A stretch of 11,240 nt of DNA. It comes from 66-474 sp051954935. GTDB taxonomy: Bacteria > Pseudomonadota > Gammaproteobacteria > Xanthomonadales > Rhodanobacteraceae. Made by a program: the position numbers and the translations under genes. The stretch is taken from positions 1 to 11,240 of the forward strand of contig JBQCHG010000045.1 in NCBI GenBank assembly GCA_051954935.1, read 5' to 3'. Positions 1 through 6,692 of this stretch are shown in pieces. Below the pieces are notes generated by a model, which saw only the letters and a list, made by a program, of their open reading frames with translations, was not told the origin of the DNA and made no database searches. Each line of letters begins with the position of its first letter. Position 1 is the first letter of the stretch.

Positions 1-129
1 GTGCGCCGAATTGTCGACAAGATATGTGTGAGCCACTTGCCTCGACAGGGATCGCAGTAATTCATCCAGCGCCGCAAAATCAGGTTGGTAAGTGACCACC
101 ACCGCCATGACTACTGGAGCGAGCGCCAT
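1..129 (-). CDS. Family 2 (rhamnosyltransferase-like) glycosyltransferase, N-terminal fragment
   Basis: This is the first 43 codons of a gene that leaves the window at its left edge with no stop. The visible protein has VVVTYQPDF at residues 10-18 and YLVDNSAH at 36-43. That is the first beta strand and the following nucleotide-binding strand of GT-A family 2 enzymes, most like rhamnosyltransferases, whose N-termini read VVVTYxPD...LLxSLxxQV...VVDN. Such enzymes use a nucleotide sugar at the cytoplasmic face of the membrane to extend a lipid-linked glycan. I chose the ATG at 129 because GGTGGA lies four bases upstream; an ATG at 108 in the same frame is possible but has no visible ribosome site. 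An in-frame stop lies about 18 bases upstream of 129. The 106-base gap to the gene before it shows no terminator or clear promoter, so it probably belongs to the same transcript. The acceptor and exact sugar cannot be read from this fragment. Confidence 0.82.
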   Translation of the reverse strand, partial: MALAPVVMAVVVTYQPDFAALDELLRSLSRQVAHTYLVDNSAH

Positions 130-235
130 CGATTCCACCAACGGTCAGTGCAAGGAAACGAACTGTCGATCGATATGCGGTCGAGATTGGGCCACCGACA
201 AAAGCCTTTCGGGACCGCTCAATCACAGCTCTGGA

Positions 236-1204
236 CTATAGTTGAAAGTGTTTTTCGACAACAGCCAAAAAGTGCCCGACGGAATCCAGGCTTTTGCTTT
301 CCGCATCAGCCATGCGCTGCAGCAGAAGCGGGCGCGTCTCGATGGCGTATGGGATGTCGCCTTCTCCATATGCAATGCCCGGCTTCCTTCCACCGTTTGG
401 CTCCCAGGCGCTTCTGTCCAGGCCAGGGACCGGAACGATAACCGGAATACACCCACATGCTGCAGCATATGCCGAATAGCCTGTATAGGCATCATAGAAA
501 TAACAGTATTTCTTCTCGTTGAAGACTTTTGCCAAGGATCGGTGATCCATGCCATCCACGACAGTTTTGCCGCGAAATGACGGGAGATCCGGCCGGGATT
601 TTCCCTTCCGAATCATGTAGCACGCTCCCGATCGGTCTCCAAAGTTGGTTTGCTTGTATATGTCAAGCAGCCAATGCGAAACATGCAGGGTGCCGCCGTA
701 TTTCATCCCTCCGTAATCATGGTTGAAGGCCTCTTGGTAGCAGAAGTATAAATCTCCGTCTGTAGCCGTTTTTTTTGCCTCATTAATATTGACGTGATAT
801 AGAAACCAGCGAACGTAGCGTCGTGCCTCCAGCGGATTGCCTCTCACAATATCGGGATAAATGACGATGGAATCATTTATGTCTGATTTTGAAGCTATGC
901 GAAGTATTGATCCGGGTATCGTGCTGTACCGTGGCCTGTATAGCCGCGTTGCGATATAGCTATATTTGCGCAACCATGCAGATGAGAGCGGCAGGGCGCG
1001 TAATTTGACGCGGTGCAACGGCCAGAACAGAGCCTCATACCCGAGAATGCCGAGAAGCTGCGCGAGTTTGTGCAGCGCGATCGAGCCACCCGACGTTTCG
1101 CTATAGCGTGGTGCGCACACGATGAACTTTGGCTTTGTGCCAGGGGCGCCTGATGGCTTGGTCTGCACGTTTGCTTGCAGTGTGTCGTTGCGCTCGATAG
1201 CCAT
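236..1204 (-). CDS. WavQ-like glycosyltransferase
   Basis: This 322-aa protein has no signal peptide or membrane segment. It opens with a Rossmann-like strand and glycine turn, FIVCAPRYSETSGGSIALHK (residues 27-46). The C-terminal half has a sugar-nucleotide-site-like stretch: KKYCYFYDAYTGYSAYAAAC (231-250), then GCIPVIVPVPG (251-261), and GIAYGEGDI (276-284). From memory this pattern matches WavQ, a glycosyltransferase of the Vibrio cholerae lipopolysaccharide core region, and related GT-B-like proteins of O-antigen clusters. It probably adds one sugar to a lipid-linked glycan at the inner membrane; donor and acceptor are unknown. The ATG lies four bases after the flippase stop. No good Shine-Dalgarno is visible, so translation is probably coupled. 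Base composition is odd: bases 721-840 are about 47% GC by hand count, against about 64% for 6181-6300 in the aminotransferase gene. This points to later acquisition. Confidence 0.75.
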   Translation of the reverse strand: MAIERNDTLQANVQTKPSGAPGTKPKFIVCAPRYSETSGGSIALHKLAQLLGILGYEALFWPLHRVKLRALPLSSAWLRKYSYIATRLYRPRYSTIPGSILRIASKSDINDSIVIYPDIVRGNPLEARRYVRWFLYHVNINEAKKTATDGDLYFCYQEAFNHDYGGMKYGGTLHVSHWLLDIYKQTNFGDRSGACYMIRKGKSRPDLPSFRGKTVVDGMDHRSLAKVFNEKKYCYFYDAYTGYSAYAAACGCIPVIVPVPGLDRSAWEPNGGRKPGIAYGEGDIPYAIETRPLLLQRMADAESKSLDSVGHFLAVVEKHFQL

Positions 1205-1208
1205 CGGG

Positions 1209-2672
1209 TCATTTGTCAGTAGGCGCTGGGTCGCGATAGAGGGTGCGCATCAGTTCCATTAGCTCGAGCAGAGCCCTTTGGCGCGATACGACGGCTGCTG
1301 CAATATAGACGATCGCGGCTGCTGCGATCGCGAACAGGAACCCAGCCCTGGTGCCATGGGTCCAGTGCAAGACCAGCCATCCGGTCAGCGCGGCCGCCGC
1401 GGACAGCGCCAACGTGCCGAGCTGGTCCTTCAGCTGCGCGACGATGCCGTAGCCCAGCAGCCTTTTTGAATACCAGGTGTTGATGACTGCAGCGCACAGG
1501 CTGGATATCAGTACTGCCCAAGCGACTGCCAGTACGCTGTGGAAACTGGCGACTACGATCAGCCCGATGGAAATGGCGCGTTTGGCTAGCTCAAGCTTGA
1601 AAAACAAGTCGGATCGCCCACGTGCACCGATCGCCGCCAGGTTCAGCACGTGCAGTGGCCACAAGACCGCACTTGCGGCCAGGATGCTCAACAGTGGTGC
1701 CGCCAGCGCCCAGCGCGGGCCGTATAACATCAAGATCAGCGGTTTCGCAACCACGGCTATGCCCACCATGCACGGCACGAATACGAAGATCGCCACGCGC
1801 AGCGACAGCCGCAATGCACCGACCAGCTTGGCAGGCTGATCCGCAACCGTGGAAAATACCGGCAACCCGACACGGTTCAAAACGCCGCTCATGAACTGGG
1901 CGGGCGCCATTTGGGTGTTCTGCGCCAGCGTGTAATACCCCAGAGCGCGCGAATCGAACATCTTTCCGATCAGCAACGATTGCAGCCGCAGCGAGATCGT
2001 GTTGAGCAGGTTGGCCATCAGCATGTAACTGCCGAAACCCGCGAGACTTCGAAAGGCGTGTCGGCTAAATTGGCCGCGCGGGCGCCAGCGGGAGTACATC
2101 CACAGCAGCAGGGCGCGTACACCGATTGCGGACACGGCCTGCCAGGCGAGGCTCCACACGCCGAACCCGCGCCACGCCAGCACTATGGCGAGCACGCCTG
2201 AGCAGAGCGACGCGATGATCTCCGCCTTCGCGCGTGATTTGAAGTCCAGTCGCTGCGTCAATAAAGCGTCGGGCACCGCTGCCAGCGCACTGAGTGGGAG
2301 TACGAACAGCAGAAGCCGCGTCAGCGGCGTCAGCAGTGGTTGCGAATAGAACGAAGCGATGGCCGGTGCCGCAAGCCACAGGAAGGCAGCGACTATTGCG
2401 CTGGCACCAGTGGAAAACAGGAATACCGTGGTCTCCTCGTCATCACTGGTGGCTTGCTTCTGCACCAGTGCGGTGCCAAATCCGGAATCCACCAGCAGCG
2501 CGGCCACTGTCGTGAATACCAGTAACATCGCGATCAGGCCGAAATCCGCCGGCGTGAGCAGCCGCGCAAGTACCACCATGACGGCGAACTGGACGCCGTA
2601 GCGCGACGCGATCTCCAGCGCGCTCCACCAGGTGGCGTGAGCGGCGCGGTGTGTTAGGGACGGGTGGGGCAT
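1209..2672 (-). CDS. wzx: WzxC-type polysaccharide / lipid-linked oligosaccharide flippase
   Basis: This 487-aa, strongly hydrophobic protein has a dozen or more membrane segments, fitting the 12-14-helix MOP/PST superfamily. The N-terminal signature LARLLTPADFGLIAM (residues 35-49) followed by DSGFGTALVQKQ (62-73) is typical of the WzxC/TuaB branch of polysaccharide transporters. These move undecaprenyl-diphosphate-linked glycans from the cytoplasmic to the periplasmic face of the inner membrane. It sits between the amino-sugar acylation cassette and the glycosyltransferases, as expected for an O-antigen, exopolysaccharide or glycoprotein-glycan cluster. The ATG at 2672 is 49 bases after the ACP stop, with only a weak AAGAAG as ribosome site, and this lies in the arm of an inverted repeat (see 2680-2721). 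The stop is four bases from the next ATG. The family is clear; the transported glycan is not. Confidence 0.9.
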   Translation of the reverse strand: MPHPSLTHRAAHATWWSALEIASRYGVQFAVMVVLARLLTPADFGLIAMLLVFTTVAALLVDSGFGTALVQKQATSDDEETTVFLFSTGASAIVAAFLWLAAPAIASFYSQPLLTPLTRLLLFVLPLSALAAVPDALLTQRLDFKSRAKAEIIASLCSGVLAIVLAWRGFGVWSLAWQAVSAIGVRALLLWMYSRWRPRGQFSRHAFRSLAGFGSYMLMANLLNTISLRLQSLLIGKMFDSRALGYYTLAQNTQMAPAQFMSGVLNRVGLPVFSTVADQPAKLVGALRLSLRVAIFVFVPCMVGIAVVAKPLILMLYGPRWALAAPLLSILAASAVLWPLHVLNLAAIGARGRSDLFFKLELAKRAISIGLIVVASFHSVLAVAWAVLISSLCAAVINTWYSKRLLGYGIVAQLKDQLGTLALSAAAALTGWLVLHWTHGTRAGFLFAIAAAAIVYIAAAVVSRQRALLELMELMRTLYRDPAPTDK

Positions 2673-2679
2673 TCGTTGC

Positions 2680-2721
2680 GCAGCTTCTTTTTGGAACGGC
2701 GCTATCGGAATTTGAAGCTGC
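2680..2721 (-). repeat. Inverted repeat in the ACP-flippase gap
   Basis: Two perfect 8-base arms, GCAGCTTC and GAAGCTGC (plus-strand 2714-2721 and 2680-2687), flank a 26-base spacer. The repeat begins at the base after the ACP stop and ends seven bases before the flippase ATG. There is no U-run after it, so it does not look like a terminator. The downstream arm contains the only purine-rich stretch that could serve as the flippase ribosome site, so pairing could dampen flippase translation. An 8-base repeat in a 50-base gap could also be chance. Confidence 0.4.
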
Positions 2722-2958
2722 TCAGCCCAACTTGCGATCGAGCGTCAGACTCAGTTCCGCCGGAGTATTGATCGCCTCGGCCTCTGTCGCAGAGAATTTC
2801 ACTCCGTGCGTCTCCTCGAGCGCCAGAAAAAGGCCCATGACATCGAGCGAATCAATGCCGTTGTCCCTGAAGCTCCGGTCCGGCGAGAAGCTCTCGGCGT
2901 CATGGTCGATGCCCGCGCGATTCAGCGCGTCAAGGATTCTCTGGTCAATGGTCGTCAT
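2722..2958 (-). CDS. Dedicated acyl carrier protein
   Basis: This 78-aa acidic protein has the length and helix pattern of a free-standing acyl carrier protein. The phosphopantetheine site is DNGIDSLDVM (residues 32-41), with Ser37 in the DSL motif, and ALEETHGVKF follows as helix III. Holo-ACP made by a phosphopantetheinyl transferase (not in the window) would carry the growing acyl chain as a thioester. The first 14 bases overlap the end of the ketoacyl synthase gene, and AGGAGG sits ten bases before the ATG. Pairing with a KAS III and an LpxD-like acyltransferase suggests it holds a special acyl group for sugar modification. It is probably not the housekeeping AcpP: its sequence around the serine (NGIDSLDVMG) differs from the usual LGADSLDTVE, and it is not in a fab cluster. 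It is cytoplasmic. Confidence 0.92.
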   Translation of the reverse strand: MTTIDQRILDALNRAGIDHDAESFSPDRSFRDNGIDSLDVMGLFLALEETHGVKFSATEAEAINTPAELSLTLDRKLG

Positions 2959-3889
2959 TTGCGTCCGTCCTCCTGCACAGGCAGCTTCCCCAGGACAACC
3001 CCACGCCGAATCCGCTCAATACGACGTTTCGCACCGAGCGATTATGCAGCAGGCGTTCGGCGATGAGCGGTATGGTGGAAGATACGGTGTTGCCGCAACG
3101 TTCGATTTCGATCGGAAATTTCTCCGCGGGCTGCCGCAGGCGATCTGCAATCGTCTTGACGATGAAACGGCTGCCTTGATGAAGGACAAAGCGGTCCACG
3201 TCGTCGAGGCTCAGGCCGGCGCCCGCGAGCACTGCTTTCACGTCCTCGGGAATCGTGGTGGCGGCGAAGTTGAACACGCTGCGGCCGTCCATCTTGAATT
3301 TTCCGCTCTCGGTGCAGATAGCGGGCCAGTCCTTGCCGCGTGATTTCAGGCTGAAGGCTTCCATCGACCACACAGGATCAACGTCAATCAGCGTGGCGCT
3401 GGCCGCGTCGCCGAAAAGCAGCACCGTGTTGCGGTCATTCGGGTCGATGATCTTTGAATATGGATCGGCAGTGACGAGAACGCCGCGCTTCAAGCCTTGG
3501 GCTTGCATGAACGCCCGCACGATCGCCAGTCCATACACATAACCGGAGCAGCCGAGCGAGACATCGAATGCGGCGCAAGATTCATTCAGCCCGGCTCGGC
3601 CGTGCAGTTGCGCCGAGACGTGGGGAATGTTGCGATCAGGGTTCTGGGTGACTACTACAAGGACTTGGATCGATCCCACATCGAGCGCCTGCTGTTGCAG
3701 CAGGCGGTCCAGCGCTAGTTGCGCCAGATCGGAGGTGTCCTGGTCGGGAGACTTGATCGCGCGTTCGAGTACGCCAATCTTTTCGGCCAGAAAGGATTCG
3801 TCTATATCGAAACGCTCCGTAAGCGCGACATTGCTTGCGCGGCCTTCCGGGACGTACGAAGCAATAGCCTTGATTCCGAGCGTGTTCAT
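2945..3889 (-). CDS. 3-oxoacyl-ACP synthase III (FabH-like)
   Basis: This 314-aa thiolase-fold enzyme has the usual length for KAS III. The full catalytic triad is visible: Cys114 in DVSLGCSGYVYGL, His237 in VLHQGSRF, and Asn267 in CGNTVSSTIP, in positions close to Cys112/His244/Asn274 of E. coli FabH. LLFGDAASATLI (157-168) is a second family signature. KAS III enzymes condense an acyl-CoA starter with malonyl-ACP to give a 3-oxoacyl-ACP. Within this operon the likely carrier is the ACP encoded next. The ATG at 3889 was chosen because it makes a four-base ATGA overlap with the preceding gene and begins the first KAS III strand (LGIKAIASYVPEG). An in-frame extension to 4048 is rich in Arg, Gln and His and is antisense-like in character. 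No clear Shine-Dalgarno is present, so translation is probably coupled. No ketoreductase is encoded nearby. The protein is cytoplasmic. Confidence 0.9.
   Translation of the reverse strand: MNTLGIKAIASYVPEGRASNVALTERFDIDESFLAEKIGVLERAIKSPDQDTSDLAQLALDRLLQQQALDVGSIQVLVVVTQNPDRNIPHVSAQLHGRAGLNESCAAFDVSLGCSGYVYGLAIVRAFMQAQGLKRGVLVTADPYSKIIDPNDRNTVLLFGDAASATLIDVDPVWSMEAFSLKSRGKDWPAICTESGKFKMDGRSVFNFAATTIPEDVKAVLAGAGLSLDDVDRFVLHQGSRFIVKTIADRLRQPAEKFPIEIERCGNTVSSTIPLIAERLLHNRSVRNVVLSGFGVGLSWGSCLCRRTDANDDH
2969..2974 (-). promoter_or_regulatory. Strong Shine-Dalgarno of the ACP gene
   Basis: The minus strand reads AGGAGG with a ten-base spacer to the ATG at 2958. This is the only full-consensus ribosome site seen in the cassette and lies inside the end of the ketoacyl synthase gene. 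It fits the need for ACP in excess over its partner enzymes and fixes the ACP start. Confidence 0.7.
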
Positions 3890-4497
3890 GCCAATGCAAA
3901 AAAGATGTCGCCGATGTTGTTGCCGTTGACGGTCAGCGCGCTGCGTGTGAGCTTGCCTCCAAAGTCGGACTTGATGCTCACGCGATGTTCTGTCTGGTCC
4001 AGGTACGCGTCCCGATACGTGGCGAGCTTTGCGCGTGCAAACAGCCATTTCCCGGGTGCGTCGGGATACATCGCGTGATGCAGTGCCTTGACCATCGCGA
4101 TCCAGCGTTCGATGTTGGTGAACGGCAGGCCCGCCGAGCTCGTTGCAGTCGCTGCGGTGGTATCAATGGCCGTGGCCGCGACGATCTGGTTTTCCGGGTA
4201 TGGGCGCCGCTCCGTGATCGGGCGGCCATCTTCCACCAACAGGAATTTGTGCTGCTTCCCTTCGATGCTGCAGGCAAGTTGTACCTTGGGTTCACAACCC
4301 GAAGGCGTTTCGATGCAAAGCGTCAGGCCGGTGCGGGCGAGGGCATGAAAGGTGATCTCGATATTGCCGATCATGTCTAGCTTTCCGCCCGACAGGGTAT
4401 CCAGTGCAATAGGCAGAATGTCGGTGCCATGCAGGTACTCGCGGTCGCCCTTGAACCGCAAACCTTCCAGCCGCAGTGGCAGGTGCGGAAAATTCAT
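3886..4497 (-). CDS. Unrecognised 203-aa protein of the acyl-sugar cassette
   Basis: I do not recognise this protein. It is 203 aa, soluble, with no signal peptide or membrane helix. Visible landmarks are KGDREYLHGTDILP (residues 16-29), a beta-strand-like run IGNIEITFHALARTGLTL, a Thr/Ala-rich low-complexity link of about ten residues near the middle, and an amphipathic helix around IERWIAMVKALHHAMYPD. It ends in a strand-rich region closing with NNIGDIFFALA. It shares four-base ATGA overlaps with both neighbours, the LpxD-like acyltransferase upstream and the KAS III downstream. This is strong evidence that it is a real gene working in the same pathway. The size and alternating strands would allow a hot-dog-type dehydratase or thioesterase, or a second acyl-modifying enzyme, but I see no catalytic motif of those families. 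Function is left open. Confidence 0.8.
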   Translation of the reverse strand: MNFPHLPLRLEGLRFKGDREYLHGTDILPIALDTLSGGKLDMIGNIEITFHALARTGLTLCIETPSGCEPKVQLACSIEGKQHKFLLVEDGRPITERRPYPENQIVAATAIDTTAATATSSAGLPFTNIERWIAMVKALHHAMYPDAPGKWLFARAKLATYRDAYLDQTEHRVSIKSDFGGKLTRSALTVNGNNIGDIFFALA

Positions 4498-5426
4498 CGC
4501 GCTGGTCCGACGGTGAGCGAAGGATAGGCACGTGCCGGGTTGCCGAATACCGACGCGCTTGCGGCAACGTTCTTCGTCACTACGCTTCCCATGCCCAAGT
4601 TGGCGTGCGGTCCGATCCGGATGTTGTCACGAATCGTGCAGCCCATCGCAATGGTCGCCCCTGCGCCAATGCGGGCGTGTCCGCCGATCATCGTGCCAAT
4701 CGAAATCCAGACGTTGTCGTCGATCTCGACGCCGTGCCCGATATTGCACAGATTGCCGATGATGCTGTTGTCGCCGATCCGAGTACTCGAGAGGATGCCG
4801 CGCACAACAACGCTTCCGGCGCCGAGACTGACACCCTCTCCGACAATCGCGGAGGCGAGGTGCGGAAAGCCGCGCCGCCGCCCATCCTGCCCCACATAAG
4901 CGTTGATGCCAATGCCGCCGATCACGCAGTTCTCGCCTATTGTGGCGCCACGCTTGAGCCAAGTCCCCGCCCGGACGATAGCTCCGCAGCCGATCTTCAC
5001 GCCCGCCTCCACCTGTGCTCCCGGCTCGACGAGCGCGCCAGCGCCGATTTGTGCGTCAGACGAAACCGTGCGCGTGTCTGGAAGCAGTGAACTTGCCCCG
5101 AGCAGGTCGTTGCGCTGCAGGTATTCGAGCGTGTCAATGAAGACTGCACGAGGATCGTCAACGCGCAGCAACTTGGCTGCCGGCCACGAAGCTGCGAGCC
5201 GATCCGCAAGATCGTGCCGGACGAGGATGGTCGAGTTGTTGCTCGGATCGACCGCTTCGCCGGAAGGAATTCTTTCGCAGAAAGTCAGGCAACCGGAACG
5301 GGGATAGTCGACAAAGGTTACCCCGAGGAATTGCTGGCCTTGCGCATCGGGTAGCGTGGCCAAGCTCGGCAGGGAATGCAGCAGGCAAGGATGACGGGCC
5401 GGAAAGAATTCCATCCGCGGGTTCAC
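4494..5426 (-). CDS. LpxD-like N-acyltransferase (left-handed beta-helix)
   Basis: This 310-aa protein has a non-repeat N-terminal domain (about 1-115) ending in DPRAVFIDTLEYL, as in the LpxD N-domain. Hexapeptide repeats of a left-handed beta-helix fill about 120-300 (IGAGALVEPGAQVEAGVKIG and onward). The stretch TRIGDNSIIGNLCNIGHGVE aligns by eye with LpxD around its catalytic histidine; the candidate here is His231. LpxD transfers a 3-hydroxyacyl chain from ACP to an amino sugar nucleotide. The tail VVTKNVAASASVFGNPARAY is instead like NeuD/WbbJ-type sugar acetyltransferases, so a plain acetyl-CoA donor is not excluded. With KAS III and ACP in the same operon, ACP-dependent N-acylation of the aminotransferase product is the best reading. 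The start is taken as GTG 5426, overlapping the aminotransferase stop by four bases. ATG 5414 (four codons shorter, GGGTGA eight bases upstream) is an equal candidate. Confidence 0.85.
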   Translation of the reverse strand: MNPRMEFFPARHPCLLHSLPSLATLPDAQGQQFLGVTFVDYPRSGCLTFCERIPSGEAVDPSNNSTILVRHDLADRLAASWPAAKLLRVDDPRAVFIDTLEYLQRNDLLGASSLLPDTRTVSSDAQIGAGALVEPGAQVEAGVKIGCGAIVRAGTWLKRGATIGENCVIGGIGINAYVGQDGRRRGFPHLASAIVGEGVSLGAGSVVVRGILSSTRIGDNSIIGNLCNIGHGVEIDDNVWISIGTMIGGHARIGAGATIAMGCTIRDNIRIGPHANLGMGSVVTKNVAASASVFGNPARAYPSLTVGPAR

Positions 5427-5431
5427 CCGCG
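5416..5431 (-). promoter_or_regulatory. GC-rich hairpin over the aminotransferase stop / acyltransferase start
   Basis: The minus strand reads CGCGGGTGAACCCGCG, a perfect six-base GC stem with a UGAA loop (seven bases with a two-base centre). The stem and loop contain the GTG start candidate and the TGA stop. Such a hairpin would be opened by ribosomes finishing the aminotransferase and could couple the two genes. No U-run follows, so it is not a terminator. Confidence 0.35.
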
Positions 5432-6640
5432 TTGTGCAGCGGCAAGGATACGCAAATGGTCCGCCATGAATTCGATGGCTCCATCGGGCAGGGTTGTCCC
5501 CGATGGCAGCACAATTACGCGTTCCGCCACCTCTTGGGTATGTTCAAGCATCAATCCCGAGTGCGGAAACAGATCCCGATACGGCTGCATGCGGTGCACG
5601 CCCGGCCAGAAATACTTGCGTACAAGGATGTTCTCCGCATGCAGCGCGGCAATGATGTCGTCGCGGGAAACGGGGCATCGCTCGTCCACTTCCGCAACGA
5701 CATAGTGATAACTATTGCATTCGGCCGTATCGTAGGGGAGCACCGAGATGCCGGGGATATCACTCAGCGCCGCCGTGTAGTGGGCATGGTTGCGGCGGTT
5801 GATCGCGAAGACCTCCTCCAGCGCGTCGAGGTTGGCGAGCCCCATCGCCGCGCATACCTCGATCATCTTGCCGTTGGTACCGGGGTGGATCACGTTGTCG
5901 TAGCCCCTGAACCCGAAATTGCGCATCAGGCGCATGGTCTCGGCCAGTTCGTCGTCGTCGGTGACGACGGCGCCGCCTTCCATGGTGTTGAACGCCTTGG
6001 TTGCGTGAAAGCTCAGCACTTCGCACGCACCGAAACGGCCGATGGTCTGGCCCTTGTAGCTGCTGCCGAACGCGTGTGCTGCGTCGAACATCAATTTCAG
6101 GCCGTGCTCGTCGGCGATGGCCTGCAGCTCGTCAATCGGCGCGGCGCGGCCCCACAGGTGCACGCCGATGATGCCGGTGGTGCGTGGCGTGATCATGCGG
6201 CGCACGGCATCCGGGTCGAGATTGTGGGTGCACGGATCTATGTCTGCGAAGACCGGGGTGATGCCTTGCCAGTACAGCGAGTGCGCGGTGGCGACGAAGG
6301 TCCAGGAAGGCACGATCACCTCGCCTTCCAGCCCCAGCGCGCGGATCGCGATCTCCAGCGCGATCGTGCCGTTGCACATCGCCACGCAATGCTTCACGCC
6401 GAGGTATTCGGCGATGCGCCGCTCGAATTCCTGAAGCACCGGGCCGTTGTTGGTCAGCCAATCCCTATCGAGGATCTCGCCGACACTGCGCAGGAAGGCC
6501 TCGTGGTTGACGATGTTCGGCCGGCCGACGTGCAGCGGCTGGTCGAATGCTGGCGGCGCACCATGGATGGCCAGGTCGGCCTTGGTGCGGATGGTTTTTG
6601 ACACGGTGGCGGAATTCGGTTGGTGAGGGGTGTCGGGCAT
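5423..6640 (-). CDS. DegT/DnrJ/EryC1-family sugar aminotransferase (VioA-like)
   Basis: This 405-aa PLP enzyme converts a keto-sugar nucleotide to an amino sugar, with glutamate as usual donor. FDAAHA (185-190) holds Asp186, which pairs with the PLP pyridine nitrogen. SFHATKAFNTMEGGAVVT (210-227) carries the Schiff-base Lys215. The helix-cap motif CNGTIALEIAI (89-99) binds phosphate, and YFWPGVHRMQPYR (343-355) is the family's C-terminal substrate loop. The HATKxFN form recalls VioA-type enzymes making dTDP-4-amino-4,6-dideoxyglucose; that substrate is inferred, not seen. About 25 extra N-terminal residues precede the conserved core. The ATG at 6640 has no ribosome site, so a leaderless or coupled start is possible. 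The stop overlaps the next start (GTGA), making it the first gene of the acyl-sugar cassette, 52 bases after the TPR membrane protein gene. The protein is cytoplasmic. Confidence 0.93.
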   Translation of the reverse strand: MPDTPHQPNSATVSKTIRTKADLAIHGAPPAFDQPLHVGRPNIVNHEAFLRSVGEILDRDWLTNNGPVLQEFERRIAEYLGVKHCVAMCNGTIALEIAIRALGLEGEVIVPSWTFVATAHSLYWQGITPVFADIDPCTHNLDPDAVRRMITPRTTGIIGVHLWGRAAPIDELQAIADEHGLKLMFDAAHAFGSSYKGQTIGRFGACEVLSFHATKAFNTMEGGAVVTDDDELAETMRLMRNFGFRGYDNVIHPGTNGKMIEVCAAMGLANLDALEEVFAINRRNHAHYTAALSDIPGISVLPYDTAECNSYHYVVAEVDERCPVSRDDIIAALHAENILVRKYFWPGVHRMQPYRDLFPHSGLMLEHTQEVAERVIVLPSGTTLPDGAIEFMADHLRILAAAQRG

Positions 6641-6692
6641 GGCGCGAAGCGTACAGCAAGTCGATGCGGGGCACTGGTCATGGCCGCAAAAA

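Noticed and set aside
2651..3343. A 230-codon plus-strand open frame
   Set aside because: It is antisense to the flippase start, the ACP and the ketoacyl synthase, all with clear family motifs.
3890..4048. N-terminal extension of the ketoacyl synthase by 53 codons
   Set aside because: The extension is rich in Arg, Gln and His, matches no KAS III sequence and lies wholly inside the 203-aa gene. The ATG at 3889 gives family length.
5432..6601. A 389-codon plus-strand open frame
   Set aside because: It is antisense to the aminotransferase, whose motifs are unmistakable. The opposite translation has no recognisable domain.
6646..6651. TACGCT seven bases before the aminotransferase ATG as the -10 of a leaderless transcript
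   Set aside because: The spacing suits a leaderless start and the gene lacks a Shine-Dalgarno, but no acceptable -35 is present.
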